Assembly: GCA_019245555.1 (NCBI GenBank)
Contig: JAFARH010000107.1
Location: 1-22,808, forward strand
Source: Betaproteobacteria bacterium
GTDB lineage: Bacteria; Pseudomonadota; Gammaproteobacteria; Burkholderiales; SG8-39
DNA length: 22,808 bases
Reading direction: 5' to 3'
Every line of letters starts with the position of its first letter. The stretch's first letter is position 1. The notes beneath the pieces are model-generated. The model searched no databases. It saw only the letters and a list, made by a program, of their open reading frames with translations, and was not told the origin of the DNA. Of this stretch, positions 1 to 7,796 are shown piece by piece. Both the position numbers and the translations under genes were made by a program.

Positions 1-298
1 TGGCGTCCCAGTAGAAGAAGAAGCTGTTCGCGTAGTGGTGCTCTCCGCGGAAGATCGCCACCCACACCAGTGTGGCGACTACGCCAATCCCGAGACCCCA
101 TTTGCCGCCGCAGGCCCACGTCACCATCGTGATCGGCACGAGATACAGGATGCCGAGATGCAGGTCGTAGCCAGTCAGGCGGTCGATGGTGGCAATCGCA
201 AGCACTAGGATCACACCGGCTGCGCAGGTGACTGCCGGGCTGTACTCGCCGAAGACTCCAGTGGCGGCCGGAGCCGGCCGGGCCACTTGCTCGTTCAT
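1..298 (-). CDS. N-terminal part of a membrane-bound sensor protein (partial)
   Basis: The reading frame opens with ATG at 298-296 and stays open for 99 codons to the window edge, so the C-terminal part is missing. A GGGACGG stretch just upstream could serve as ribosome binding site. The visible protein has a short polar N-terminus, a hydrophobic span near residues 21-37, then LHLGILYLVPI and further hydrophobic spans, then a HYANSFFFYW segment. This arrangement resembles the multi-span N-terminal sensory region found ahead of GGDEF or histidine-kinase domains in many proteobacteria (family resemblance from memory). The output domain is out of view, so the function is not settled. The gene lies 70 bp downstream of kup copy 1 on the same strand and may be co-transcribed with it. 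Confidence 0.6.
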   Translation of the reverse strand, partial: MNEQVARPAPAATGVFGEYSPAVTCAAGVILVLAIATIDRLTGYDLHLGILYLVPITMVTWACGGKWGLGIGVVATLVWVAIFRGEHHYANSFFFYWDA

Positions 299-350
299 AG
301 CCGTCCCATTGTGCGCCCGTTCATGGCCCGGGCAAGGTCGTATTTCGCGG

Positions 351-368
351 CCTTAACGCCGCCTTTAC
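351..368. promoter_or_regulatory. Possible KdpE-like direct repeat between kup copy 1 and the partial sensor gene
   Basis: CCTTAAC (351-357) and CCTTTAC (362-368) repeat with an 11-bp period, like the TTTATA-N5-TTTACA arrangement known for E. coli KdpE. The site also contains a short inverted repeat, GCGGC (347-351) and GCCGC (358-362), with no T-run after it. It could therefore be a weak hairpin instead. The call rests on pattern only. Confidence 0.2.
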
Positions 369-2255
369 CTAGATCAGCACCCGCGTCCCGAGCTCCACCA
401 CCCGGTTCGTCGGGATATTGAAGTAGTCGGTGACGTTGCCAGCGTTACGGGCCATGGCCGCGAAGATGCGCTCGCGCCAGAGCGCCATGCCGCCGGGGCC
501 GGCGCTCGGCACGACGCGCTGGCGTGAGACGAAGTAAGACGTCTGCATCGCGTCGATCTCGAGGCCGAGGGCCCCGCAGTGGTCAAGTGCACGCGTGATA
601 TCCGGACGGTTCATGAAGCCGTAGCGCACACGCACTTTCCAGCAGTTGCCACCCAGGCGCTCGCAGATTACGCGCTCCTCGAAAGGCACCCAGGGCACAT
701 CGCGGAACTCGATGGTGAGGAACACGACGCGCTCGTGCAGCGTCTGGAAGTGCTTGAGGCTGTGGAGCAGCGCCTGCGGCGTCGCGTCCGGAGTAGCCGT
801 CAGATAGACCGCCGTGCCCTCGACGCGCTGCGGCGGATCCTTCAGCAGCGATTTCATGAACGGACCTAGTGGCACTGAATCCTGCTGCAATCGCTCGGCG
901 AGGATCTCCCGGCCGCGACGCCAGGTCGCCATGATCAGGAACACGATCGCGCCCAGCGCAAGCGGGAACCAGCCGCCCTCGTGAATCTTGAGAAGCGCAG
1001 CGCCGAAGAGGGTCAAATCGATTGCCATGAAGAAGCCCGTGGCCAGCAAACAGAGCCAAAGCGGATATCCCCAGCCAAAGCGGATGACGAAAAATGTGAG
1101 AAAGGTCGTCACCAGCATCGTGCCCATCACCGCCACGCCATAGGCATTGGCGAGTCGGGTCGACGAGCCGAAGCCGATGACCGCCGCTGCGACGACGAAG
1201 AGCAACGTCCAGTTCACCGCCGGGATGTAGATCTGGCCGAAGGTCTTGGCCGAGGTGTGTTCGATATCCATGCGCGGCAGGTAGCCGAGCTGGATCGCCT
1301 GGCGTGTCATGGAATAGGCGCCGGAAATGGTCGCCTGAGACGCGATTACGGTGGCGATGGTGGCGAGCACCACCATTGGGTAGAGGGCCCACTCTGGATA
1401 CGAGAGGTAGAACGGATTTTCCAGCGCCTTCGGCGTGGAAATGAGGAGCGCCCCCTGGCCGAAGTAGTTCAACACCAGGGCCGGCGCGGCAAGCCCGAAC
1501 CATGCGATGCGGACGGCCCTCTTGCCGAAATGTCCGACATCGGCATAGAGCGCCTCTGCGCCGGTAATCGCGAGGAGCACTGAGCCAAGCACGACGAACG
1601 AGGCGAAACCGTGACCCGTGACGAAGCGCAGCGCATGCACGGGATTCAGCGCCTCGAGGATCGCAGGATGCTGGCCGATCTGCCACGCGCCGATCACGCC
1701 GAGCGAAATGAACCAGAGCACCATTACTGGCCCGAACAGCAGGCCGACGAAGCCGGTGCCCTGCTTCTGGATCAGGAACAGCGCCACCAGGATGCCGGTC
1801 GCGAGCGGCACGATGTACGGCTTGAAGGCCGCAGTGCCTACTTCCAGCCCCTCGATCGCGGAGAGCACTGAGATGGCGGGCGTGAGCACGGCGTCGCCAT
1901 AGAACAGGGAAGCGCCGAATACGCCCAGGACGAGGAGCGGCGCGGTCCACTCCGGATGCTTCTTCACCGAGCCCGTGGCCATCGCGAGGAGCGCCATGAT
2001 GCCCCCCTCACCCCGGTTGTCCGCACGCAGGACGAGCGTCACGTACTTCAGGGACACGACAATCATGAGGATCCAGAAAATCGTCGATACGCCCCCCATC
2101 ACGTTTGCCGCATTCAGCGGGATGCCGTGGTCCGGATTGAACGTTTCCTTCACTGCGTACAGCGGACTCGTGCCGATGTCGCCATAGACGACGCCGAGCG
2201 CGAGGAGCGAGAGCGTTGCGGTCGATTGCCGCGATTGCGGCTGCGGGGCGGCCAA
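369..2255 (-). CDS. kup: Kup-type potassium uptake transporter (copy 1)
   Basis: Kup/HAK/KT secondary K+ transporter, thought to act as a K+/H+ symporter in the inner membrane. The N-terminus has the family motif GDIGTSPLYA, whose Asp matches the residue important for proton coupling in E. coli Kup. It is followed by RADNRGEGG, FGASLFYGDAVLTPA and about twelve hydrophobic spans, then the family's cytoplasmic C-terminal domain ending NAGNVTDYFNIPTNR. The frame is open up to a TTG at 2315, where an in-frame TAA lies two codons upstream. I prefer the TTG at 2255 because it gives 628 aa, exactly the length of the paralogue at 11479-13365, with the GDIG motif at the same position. Neither TTG has a convincing Shine-Dalgarno sequence, so the start is uncertain. 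The gene is divergent from the kdp operon and shares its control region. Confidence 0.95.
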   Translation of the reverse strand: MAAPQPQSRQSTATLSLLALGVVYGDIGTSPLYAVKETFNPDHGIPLNAANVMGGVSTIFWILMIVVSLKYVTLVLRADNRGEGGIMALLAMATGSVKKHPEWTAPLLVLGVFGASLFYGDAVLTPAISVLSAIEGLEVGTAAFKPYIVPLATGILVALFLIQKQGTGFVGLLFGPVMVLWFISLGVIGAWQIGQHPAILEALNPVHALRFVTGHGFASFVVLGSVLLAITGAEALYADVGHFGKRAVRIAWFGLAAPALVLNYFGQGALLISTPKALENPFYLSYPEWALYPMVVLATIATVIASQATISGAYSMTRQAIQLGYLPRMDIEHTSAKTFGQIYIPAVNWTLLFVVAAAVIGFGSSTRLANAYGVAVMGTMLVTTFLTFFVIRFGWGYPLWLCLLATGFFMAIDLTLFGAALLKIHEGGWFPLALGAIVFLIMATWRRGREILAERLQQDSVPLGPFMKSLLKDPPQRVEGTAVYLTATPDATPQALLHSLKHFQTLHERVVFLTIEFRDVPWVPFEERVICERLGGNCWKVRVRYGFMNRPDITRALDHCGALGLEIDAMQTSYFVSRQRVVPSAGPGGMALWRERIFAAMARNAGNVTDYFNIPTNRVVELGTRVLI

Positions 2256-2315
2256 GATTCGGAAGCTTAGCCGGGCGCCCGGGACGGCTCTTGAACCAAG
2301 GCACACCGGCGGCAA

Positions 2316-2332
2316 TTTTTACGGGATTTTTA
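2316..2332 (+). promoter_or_regulatory. Candidate KdpE operator upstream of the kdp operon
   Basis: TTTTTA (2316-2321), five bases, TTTTTA (2327-2332): a direct repeat of 11-bp period matching the spacing of the E. coli KdpE site TTTATA-N5-TTTACA. If the spacing from operator to transcription start is as in E. coli (operator about -71 to -55), the start would fall near 2387. TTAATC (2352-2357) and AATAGG (2374-2379) would then lie roughly at -35 and -10, though both are weak matches. The site directly abuts the upstream TTG of kup copy 1. Confidence 0.45.
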
Positions 2333-2417
2333 TGCCGCGCGGCGCTCCACGTTAATCGCTTTTGTTTCAACTCAATAGGCCCGGTCCGGACTCGTGTCCA
2401 ATAGCCAGCAGGCCCGT

Positions 2418-2434
2418 TCTTACGCTGGTTTTAC
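2418..2434 (+). promoter_or_regulatory. Second candidate KdpE-like direct repeat
   Basis: TCTTAC (2418-2423) and TTTTAC (2429-2434) repeat with an 11-bp period and share a following GC. The repeat sits 24 bp before the first small ORF of the kdp operon, closer than expected for an activator site. It could be a secondary site or chance in this short leader. Confidence 0.3.
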
Positions 2435-2457
2435 GCCGCCCTGCCCAACATTGCACC

Positions 2458-2559
2458 ATGAAAGGCACCGTCTTCATCATCGCCTGGCTCGTGTATGTGG
2501 CCGCCCTATGGGCGGTGCTCATCTACAAGGACCGCCGTGATCGCGACGCCCGCCCTTAG
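2458..2559 (+). CDS. 33-aa single-span membrane protein at the head of the kdp operon
   Basis: ATG at 2458 to TAG at 2557-2559. The peptide has a short N-terminus (MKGT), one hydrophobic span of about 20 residues rich in Val, Ala, Trp and Ile, and a charged tail IYKDRRDRDARP, which predicts an N-out/C-in micro-membrane protein. Third codon positions are nearly all G or C, as in neighbouring genes, which supports real coding. No strong Shine-Dalgarno precedes it. It lies downstream of the putative kdp promoter and 38 bp before the next small ORF. I do not recognise a family. It may be an accessory peptide of the Kdp complex or a leader peptide. Confidence 0.55.
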   Translation: MKGTVFIIAWLVYVAALWAVLIYKDRRDRDARP

Positions 2560-2597
2560 TAACCGCAGTGCGCCGTCGAAAAAAGAGGAAACCCGTC

Positions 2598-2693
2598 ATG
2601 GCTGACCTGATCTTTCTCCTCGTTTCCATCGCATTTTTCGCCGTCTTCATCGGCATTACGCATTTCTTCGAGCGCGTGAGGAGCGACAAGTGA
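2598..2693 (+). CDS. 31-aa single-span membrane protein upstream of kdpF
   Basis: ATG at 2598 follows a good Shine-Dalgarno (AGAGGA, about 8 bases upstream) and the frame ends in TGA at 2691-2693. The peptide is almost entirely one hydrophobic span rich in Leu, Ile and Phe, then a basic tail (FFERVRSDK). Its stop overlaps the GTG start of kdpF, so translation is coupled. Very small hydrophobic ORFs in this position occur in other kdp operons as far as I recall, but I know no assigned function. It is distinct from KdpF, which follows it. Confidence 0.65.
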   Translation: MADLIFLLVSIAFFAVFIGITHFFERVRSDK

Positions 2694-2782
2694 CCGTCCT
2701 TTACATCATCGGCACCATCGTCACGGTCGGCCTGACTATCTATCTCGTCTGGGCGCTCTTCCGGCCGGAGGACTTCTCGTGA
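2690..2782 (+). CDS. kdpF: KdpF, small subunit of the K+-transporting ATPase
   Basis: GTG start at 2690, six bases after a GAGGAG ribosome binding site, overlapping the previous stop; TGA at 2780-2782. The 30-aa product has one transmembrane span followed by YLVWALFRPEDF, which is the typical KdpF ending (a Leu/Val/Tyr-rich helix and a Pro-Glu-x-Phe tail). KdpF is known to stabilise the KdpABC complex in the inner membrane. Its stop overlaps the kdpA GTG start, so it is the second link in a coupled series of small ORF, kdpF and kdpA. Confidence 0.85.
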   Translation: MTVLYIIGTIVTVGLTIYLVWALFRPEDFS

Positions 2783-4587
2783 TCTCCAACATCCTCGTCC
2801 AGTCGGGGCTGTACATCGTCGTGCTGCTCGCGCTCGCCAAGCCGCTCGGCGAATACATGGCGCGCGTCTTCCAAGGCGAGCGCACCTTCATGACGCCGGT
2901 GCTCGGCTGGCTTGAGCGCTTCACCTATAGAGCTTCGGGCGTCGATCCGGCGAAGGAAATGCGCTGGACCGAGTACGCGGTGGTGTGCCTTATCTTCAAC
3001 CTGGTCGGGCTGGTCGTGGTCTACGCGTTCCAACGGCTCCAGCACATGCTGCCGCTCAACCCAGCCAACCTCGGCGCTGTTTCGCCGGATTCGTCCTGGA
3101 ACACGGCAGTGAGCTTCGCCACCAATACGAACTGGCAGGGCTACGGCGGCGAGTCGACCATGAGCTATCTGACGCAGATGCTGGCGCTCGCCGTGCAGAA
3201 CTTCGTTTCGGCCGCCGTGGGCATCGCCGTGCTGATCGCGATGATCCGCGGCTTCACACGCCGCTCGGCCCAGACCATCGGCAATTTCTGGGTCGATCTC
3301 ACACGCACGACGATCTACGTGCTGCTCCCCCTCTCGTTTGTCCTTGCGCTCGCGCTCGTCAGCCAGGGGGTGGTGCAGACCTTCGGTCCCTACGCCACCG
3401 CGCAGACGATCGAGAAGGTCGACTACGAGGAAGCGAAGAACGGTCCTGACGGCAAGCCCTTGACGGACAAGGAGGGCAAGCCGGTCATGGAAAAGAAGAG
3501 CACGCAGGAGCAGACCCTGCCGCTTGGCCCGGCCGCTTCGCAGATCGCGATCAAGCAGATCGGCACGAACGGCGGCGGCTTCTTCAACGTGAACTCCGCG
3601 CATCCATACGAGAACCCGACGCCGCTATCGAACTTCCTCGAGATGATCTCGATCCTGCTCGTCTCTGCAGCGCTTTGCATCACGTTCGGCCGCATGGTCG
3701 GCGACGTGCGGCAGGGCTGGGCCATCCTCTGGGCGATGAGCATCGTGATGATCGTCCTCATGGCGTTCGCCGTATGGGCCGAGCAGTACGGCAATCCCAT
3801 GCTCGCGAAGGCAGGCGCCGACACGACCGCGACGGCAATGTCCTCTGGCGGAAACATGGAAGGCAAGGAGGTGCGCTTCGGCATCGTCAATTCCGCCATC
3901 TGGGCGAACGTCACGACCGACGCATCCAACGGCTCGGTGAACGCGATGCACGATTCGTTCACGCCGCTCGGCGGGCTGGTGCCGATGTGGAACATGCAGC
4001 TTGGCGAGGTGATCTTCGGCGGCGTCGGCTCAGGCCTGTACGGCATGATCATGTTCGTCCTGATCGCCGTCTTCGTCGCCGGCCTGATGATCGGGCGCAC
4101 GCCGGAATACCTCGGCAAGAAGCTCGAATCCTTCGAGATGAAGATGGCGTCGATCGCCATCCTGCTGCCGCCGCTCGTCTGCCTGATCGGAGCCGCGGTC
4201 GGTGTGATGGCCGAGGCGGGCCGCGCCGGCGTCGCCAATCCGGGCGCGCACGCGTTTTCGGAGATCCTCTACGCGTTCTCCTCGGCTGGAAATAACAACG
4301 GCAGCGCGTTCGGCGGGCTTTCCGCGAACACGCCCTTCTATAACTCGGCACTCGGCGTGGCGATGCTCTTCGCGCGCTATCCGCTGATCATCGCGGCGCT
4401 CGCCGTCGCCGGCTCGCTCGCTGCGAAGAAGACCGTGCCTGCGGGCCTCGGCACGCTGCCGACGCATACGCCGCTCTTCGTCGTGCTGCTCATCGGCACG
4501 GTGCTGCTCGTCGGCGCGCTCACCTTCGTGCCGGCGCTCGCGCTCGGCCCGATCGTCGAGCATGTGCAGATGCTCGCCCTCAAGTAA
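2779..4587 (+). CDS. kdpA: KdpA, potassium-binding and channel-like subunit of Kdp ATPase
   Basis: Inner-membrane subunit that selects and conducts K+ in the KdpFABC pump. The 602-aa protein contains selectivity-filter segments of the four pseudo-repeats: [11 protein letters not shown] (115-125), [20 protein letters not shown] (262-281), [20 protein letters not shown] (379-398) and [14 protein letters not shown] (501-514). GTG start at 2779, seven bases after GGAGG, overlaps the kdpF stop. The protein is longer than E. coli KdpA (557 aa). Part of the excess is a hydrophilic insert of roughly 25-30 residues near 212-245, rich in Lys, Asp and Glu, just before the second filter. kdpB follows after 8 bp. 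Confidence 0.97.
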   Translation: MISNILVQSGLYIVVLLALAKPLGEYMARVFQGERTFMTPVLGWLERFTYRASGVDPAKEMRWTEYAVVCLIFNLVGLVVVYAFQRLQHMLPLNPANLGAVSPDSSWNTAVSFATNTNWQGYGGESTMSYLTQMLALAVQNFVSAAVGIAVLIAMIRGFTRRSAQTIGNFWVDLTRTTIYVLLPLSFVLALALVSQGVVQTFGPYATAQTIEKVDYEEAKNGPDGKPLTDKEGKPVMEKKSTQEQTLPLGPAASQIAIKQIGTNGGGFFNVNSAHPYENPTPLSNFLEMISILLVSAALCITFGRMVGDVRQGWAILWAMSIVMIVLMAFAVWAEQYGNPMLAKAGADTTATAMSSGGNMEGKEVRFGIVNSAIWANVTTDASNGSVNAMHDSFTPLGGLVPMWNMQLGEVIFGGVGSGLYGMIMFVLIAVFVAGLMIGRTPEYLGKKLESFEMKMASIAILLPPLVCLIGAAVGVMAEAGRAGVANPGAHAFSEILYAFSSAGNNNGSAFGGLSANTPFYNSALGVAMLFARYPLIIAALAVAGSLAAKKTVPAGLGTLPTHTPLFVVLLIGTVLLVGALTFVPALALGPIVEHVQMLALK

Positions 4588-4595
4588 GGACTGCC

Positions 4596-6707
4596 ATGAC
4601 CACGCAAACCGCAACCAATTTGCGCGACCTGCGCGCAGCCCAGGCCGGCAGCATGCGCTCGATGTTCGAGTCGCGGTTCGTCACCCCGGCGCTCTGGGAA
4701 TCGCTGAAGCGCCTTTCGCCGCAAGCGCAATGGCGCAACCCGGTCATGTTCGTCTGCTATGTGGGCGCCATCCTCACGGCGGGCCTCTGGCTGCAGGCGC
4801 TGTTCGGCAAGGGCGAGGCCCCGGCGGCCTACATCTTCTGGGTCTCGGTCTGGCTCTGGTTCACGGTGCTCTTCGCCAACTTCGCCGAGGCGCTCGCCGA
4901 AGGCCGCAGCAAGGCCCAGGCGGCGAGCCTGCGCGCCGCGCGCAAGGAAGTGATGGCGAAGAAGCTGAGCGCACCCAAGCGCGACGCCGCATGGCAGAAC
5001 GTGCCGGGCGCGACGCTGCGCGCGGGCGACTTCTACGTCGTGCAGACCGGCGACGTGATCCCGGCGGACGGCGAGATCGTGGAAGGCGTCGCGTCGGTCG
5101 ATGAATCGGCCATCACGGGCGAGTCCGCCCCGGTCATCCGCGAGGGCGGCGGCGATTTCTCGTCCGTCACGGGCGGCACGCGCATCCTTTCCGACTGGCT
5201 CGTCGTGCGCGTCACGGCGAACCCCGGCGAATCGTTCCTCGACCGCATGATCAACATGGTCGAGGCGGCCAAGCGCCAGCGCACGCCGAATGAGATCGCG
5301 CTCACGGTCCTGCTCGTCGTGATGACGCTCGTGTTCCTGCTCGCCTGCGCGACGCTATTGCCGTATGCGCTCTACTCGGTCGAGCTCGCCAAGAAGGGCA
5401 CGCCGGTGTCGATCACCACGCTCGTCGCTCTCCTGGTCTGCCTGATCCCCACCACCATTGGCGGCTTGCTCTCCGCCATCGGTATCGCCGGCATGGGTCG
5501 CATGATTGCGAAGAACGTGATGGCCATGTCCGGCCGCGCAGTAGAAGCCGCGGGCGACGTCGACGTGCTCCTTCTCGACAAGACTGGCACGATCACGCTC
5601 GGCGACCGCCAGGCGGCCGCCTTCCTGCCCGTGCAAGGCGTGAACGAGCGCGAACTTGCCGAGGCAGCGCACCTCGCGTCGATGGCCGACCAGACTCCGG
5701 AAGGCCGCTCGATCATGGTGCTCGCCAAGAACAAGCACAGCCTGCGCGAGCGCGACCTCGGTTCGCTGCACCCGAAGTTCGTACCCTTCTCCGCCTATAC
5801 CCGCATGAGCGGCGTCGATTTCGACGGCCGCCAGCTGCGCAAGGGTGCATCGGATGCCATCCAGGATCACGTCCAGAAGGCCGGCGGGCAGGTACCGCGC
5901 GAGCTCTCCGTGATCGTGGAGCAAGTCGCTCGCCGCGGTTCGACCCCGCTGGTCGTCGCCGATGGCAAGCGGGTGCTTGGCGTGATCGAGCTGAAGGACA
6001 TCGTCAAAGGGGGCATAAAGGAGCGATTCGGCGAGCTGCGCCGCATGGGCATCAAGACCGTGATGATCACCGGCGACAACCGCCTCACCGCCGCGGCGAT
6101 CGCCGCGGAAGCCGGCGTCGACGACTTCCTGGCCGAGGCGACGCCGGAAGCGAAGCTGAAGCTCATCCGCGACCACCAGGCAGCGGGCCGCCTCGTGGCC
6201 ATGACCGGCGACGGCACGAACGACGCACCGGCGCTTGCGCAGGCCGATGTCGCGGTGGCGATGAACACCGGCACGCAGGCCGCGAAAGAGGCCGGCAACA
6301 TGGTCGACCTCGACTCCAATCCGACGAAGCTGATCGAGGTGGTCGAGACCGGCAAGCAGATGCTGATGACGCGCGGCGCGCTCACCACGTTCTCGATCGC
6401 GAACGACGTCGCCAAGTATTTCGCCATCATCCCGGCCGCATTCGCCACCACCTACCCGGAGCTGAACGTGCTCAACGTGATGCGCCTCGAGACGCCGCAG
6501 TCGGCGATTCTCTCGGCGGTCATCTTCAACGCGCTCATCATCCCGGCGCTCATTCCGCTTGCGCTGAAAGGCGTGCGTTATCGGGCCATCGGCGCCGCCG
6601 CGGTGCTCGAGCGCAACCTCTGGATCTACGGGCTGGGCGGCATCATCGTGCCGTTCATCGGCATCAAGGCGATCGACGTCATCCTCGCCCTGCTCGGACT
6701 GGCCTAG
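4596..6707 (+). CDS. kdpB: KdpB, catalytic P-type ATPase subunit
   Basis: P-type (type IA) ATPase that hydrolyses ATP to drive K+ uptake through KdpA. The 703-aa protein has the actuator motif TGES (174-177), whose Ser corresponds to the inhibitory phosphorylation site described in E. coli KdpB. It also has [12 protein letters not shown] (285-296) in the membrane domain, the phosphorylation motif DKTGT with Asp328, a KGAS nucleotide-binding motif (416-419), and the hinge [11 protein letters not shown] (537-547). ATG start at 4596 follows AAGGA at good spacing. All key residues are present and the length is normal. kdpC follows after 9 bp. Confidence 0.98.
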   Translation: MTTQTATNLRDLRAAQAGSMRSMFESRFVTPALWESLKRLSPQAQWRNPVMFVCYVGAILTAGLWLQALFGKGEAPAAYIFWVSVWLWFTVLFANFAEALAEGRSKAQAASLRAARKEVMAKKLSAPKRDAAWQNVPGATLRAGDFYVVQTGDVIPADGEIVEGVASVDESAITGESAPVIREGGGDFSSVTGGTRILSDWLVVRVTANPGESFLDRMINMVEAAKRQRTPNEIALTVLLVVMTLVFLLACATLLPYALYSVELAKKGTPVSITTLVALLVCLIPTTIGGLLSAIGIAGMGRMIAKNVMAMSGRAVEAAGDVDVLLLDKTGTITLGDRQAAAFLPVQGVNERELAEAAHLASMADQTPEGRSIMVLAKNKHSLRERDLGSLHPKFVPFSAYTRMSGVDFDGRQLRKGASDAIQDHVQKAGGQVPRELSVIVEQVARRGSTPLVVADGKRVLGVIELKDIVKGGIKERFGELRRMGIKTVMITGDNRLTAAAIAAEAGVDDFLAEATPEAKLKLIRDHQAAGRLVAMTGDGTNDAPALAQADVAVAMNTGTQAAKEAGNMVDLDSNPTKLIEVVETGKQMLMTRGALTTFSIANDVAKYFAIIPAAFATTYPELNVLNVMRLETPQSAILSAVIFNALIIPALIPLALKGVRYRAIGAAAVLERNLWIYGLGGIIVPFIGIKAIDVILALLGLA

Positions 6708-6716
6708 GAGAACGCC

Positions 6717-7292
6717 ATGCTGCAAACCACACTCCAATCGATCCGCGCCCTGCTTGTCTTCACCGTAATCACCGGCGTTGCCTATCCCCTGGCCGTGACC
6801 GGCATCTCGCAGGCCATCTTCAAGGACAGGGCGAACGGCAGCCTGATCGTCAAGGACGACAAGGTGCTCGGCTCGCGCCTCATCGGCCAGCCGTTCTCCG
6901 ATCCGAGGTACTTCTGGAGCCGTCCTTCGGGCACGTCGCCACAGCCCTATAACGGCGCCGCTTCCTCCGGCACCAACCAGGGACCGACGAATCCGGCGCT
7001 GAAAGAGGCGGTGGAAGGCCGCGTCAAGGCGCTGCGCGACGCCGGCGGCGACGCGGCGAAATCGATCCCGGTCGATCTTGTCACCGCGTCCGGCTCGGGC
7101 CTCGATCCGCACATCTCGCCCGCGGCCGCCGAGTACCAGATCGCGCGCGTCGCCAAGACGCGCTCGCTGCCCGAAGCCAAGGTCAAGGAGCTCGTCGAGC
7201 GCTATACCGAAGGCCGGCAGCTCGGCGTCCTCGGCGAGCCGCGCGTGAACGTGCTCGAGCTCAACCTCGCGCTCGACGCTGCAACCAAATGA
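6717..7292 (+). CDS. kdpC: KdpC, accessory subunit of Kdp ATPase
   Basis: Single-span periplasmic subunit that associates with KdpA/KdpB and is proposed to increase ATP affinity or stabilise the complex. The 191-aa protein has an N-terminal membrane helix (about 10-32), GSRLIGQ (52-58), YFWSRPSGT (65-73), [20 protein letters not shown] (119-138) and the C-terminal [11 protein letters not shown] (173-183), all hallmark KdpC blocks. ATG at 6717 is preceded by AGGAG, which overlaps the kdpB stop region. The kdpC stop overlaps the ATG of a further tiny ORF. Confidence 0.97.
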   Translation: MLQTTLQSIRALLVFTVITGVAYPLAVTGISQAIFKDRANGSLIVKDDKVLGSRLIGQPFSDPRYFWSRPSGTSPQPYNGAASSGTNQGPTNPALKEAVEGRVKALRDAGGDAAKSIPVDLVTASGSGLDPHISPAAAEYQIARVAKTRSLPEAKVKELVERYTEGRQLGVLGEPRVNVLELNLALDAATK

Positions 7293-7381
7293 AGCAGAAG
7301 TGGCTCGACGAGCTCGTCGCGATCCTTATTCCGGCATTGATCCTCGCGGCACTGCTCTTCTTGAAGTCGTGCGAGTCCTGA
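7289..7381 (+). CDS. 30-aa membrane peptide translationally coupled to kdpC
   Basis: ATG at 7289 overlaps the kdpC stop (ATGA) and the frame ends in TGA at 7379-7381. The peptide begins MKQKWLDEL, continues with a hydrophobic span of Ile, Leu and Ala, and ends LKSCES. There is no separate ribosome binding site, so expression would depend on kdpC translation. Third positions are mostly G or C. It differs from KdpF, which lacks the charged N-terminus. I do not recognise a family. It is an attractive candidate for an extra small Kdp-associated subunit, but it could be a chance frame. Confidence 0.55.
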   Translation: MKQKWLDELVAILIPALILAALLFLKSCES

Positions 7382-7387
7382 TGCCGG

Positions 7388-7404
7388 TCTTAACGCAACT
7401 TATA
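7388..7404 (+). promoter_or_regulatory. Possible KdpE-like repeat between kdpC and kdpD
   Basis: TCTTAA (7388-7393) and CTTATA (7399-7404) are spaced with an 11-bp period and share CTTA at the same offset as the candidate boxes near 2418 and 351. If real, it could drive or autoregulate the downstream small ORFs and kdpDE. I could not place a convincing -10/-35 pair after it. Confidence 0.25.
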
Positions 7405-7429
7405 TGGCGCGCAGCGTACGCTGAAGAGC

Positions 7430-7561
7430 ATGAAAACCATGGCTCATCGCGTGTACGGCCTCTCGGGCGCTACGACCGAGCGCATTTCGCTGACTTCCGT
7501 CGCGGTTTGCGTCGGCATCCTGGTTTGGGTATTGGCGAACGCCTATCTCGCCCAGGCATGA
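7430..7561 (+). CDS. 43-aa single-span membrane protein between kdpC and kdpD
   Basis: ATG at 7430 (a second in-frame ATG is three codons on) to TGA at 7559-7561. The N-terminal half is polar and contains YGLSGATTERISLTS. The C-terminal half is one hydrophobic span (SVAVCVGILVWVLANAYLA) ending in AQA. A GAAGAG sequence lies immediately before the start, at short spacing. No family is recognised. It is 48 bp beyond the previous small ORF and 16 bp before the 69-aa ORF, so it would be part of the same transcript. Confidence 0.5.
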   Translation: MKTMAHRVYGLSGATTERISLTSVAVCVGILVWVLANAYLAQA

Positions 7562-7577
7562 CGCCGACCTGCGGCCG

Positions 7578-7787
7578 GTGATCCAGTCGATCGAGTTCGT
7601 CGTCGAAGCCGGCGAGACCAATCTCGTCGTCGACACCGCGCGTGCCGCGGCAAACGAAGCACTCGAGCGCATCACTATCGCCCCGATCGACGGCACGCCG
7701 CGCTACAAGGTGAGGATCGCGCTGCAGCCCGCTGCTACGGCGATGGTAATGCGCGCCATCATGAATGCCCTGGAAAAAAGCGGCTAA
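7578..7787 (+). CDS. 69-aa soluble protein of unknown function preceding kdpD
   Basis: GTG at 7578 to TAA at 7785-7787. The sequence alternates a strand-like stretch (IQSIEFVVEAG), an Ala-rich helix (VVDTARAAANEALERI), a second strand region (YKVRIALQ) and a C-terminal helix (AMVMRAIMNALEKS). That suggests a small alpha/beta fold, possibly ferredoxin- or ACT-like. There is no signal peptide or membrane span and no clear Shine-Dalgarno. The frame is the same as kdpD, separated by TAA and three sense codons from the kdpD GTG. The position suggests a role beside the sensor kinase, but this is inference and the start codon is uncertain. Confidence 0.55.
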   Translation: MIQSIEFVVEAGETNLVVDTARAAANEALERITIAPIDGTPRYKVRIALQPAATAMVMRAIMNALEKSG

Positions 7788-7796
7788 AGTGACGGC

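Noticed and set aside
347..363. Short inverted repeat after kup copy 1 considered as a rho-independent terminator
   Set aside because: The stem is only 5 bp and no T-run follows on the minus strand.
2362..2457. Longer version of the first small ORF starting at TTG 2362
   Set aside because: It would begin within the likely kdp promoter region. The ATG at 2458 gives a clean single-span peptide.
5355..7112. 585-codon minus-strand open frame opposite kdpB and kdpC
   Set aside because: Shadow of well-supported kdpB/kdpC; the product shows no recognisable motif or start signal.
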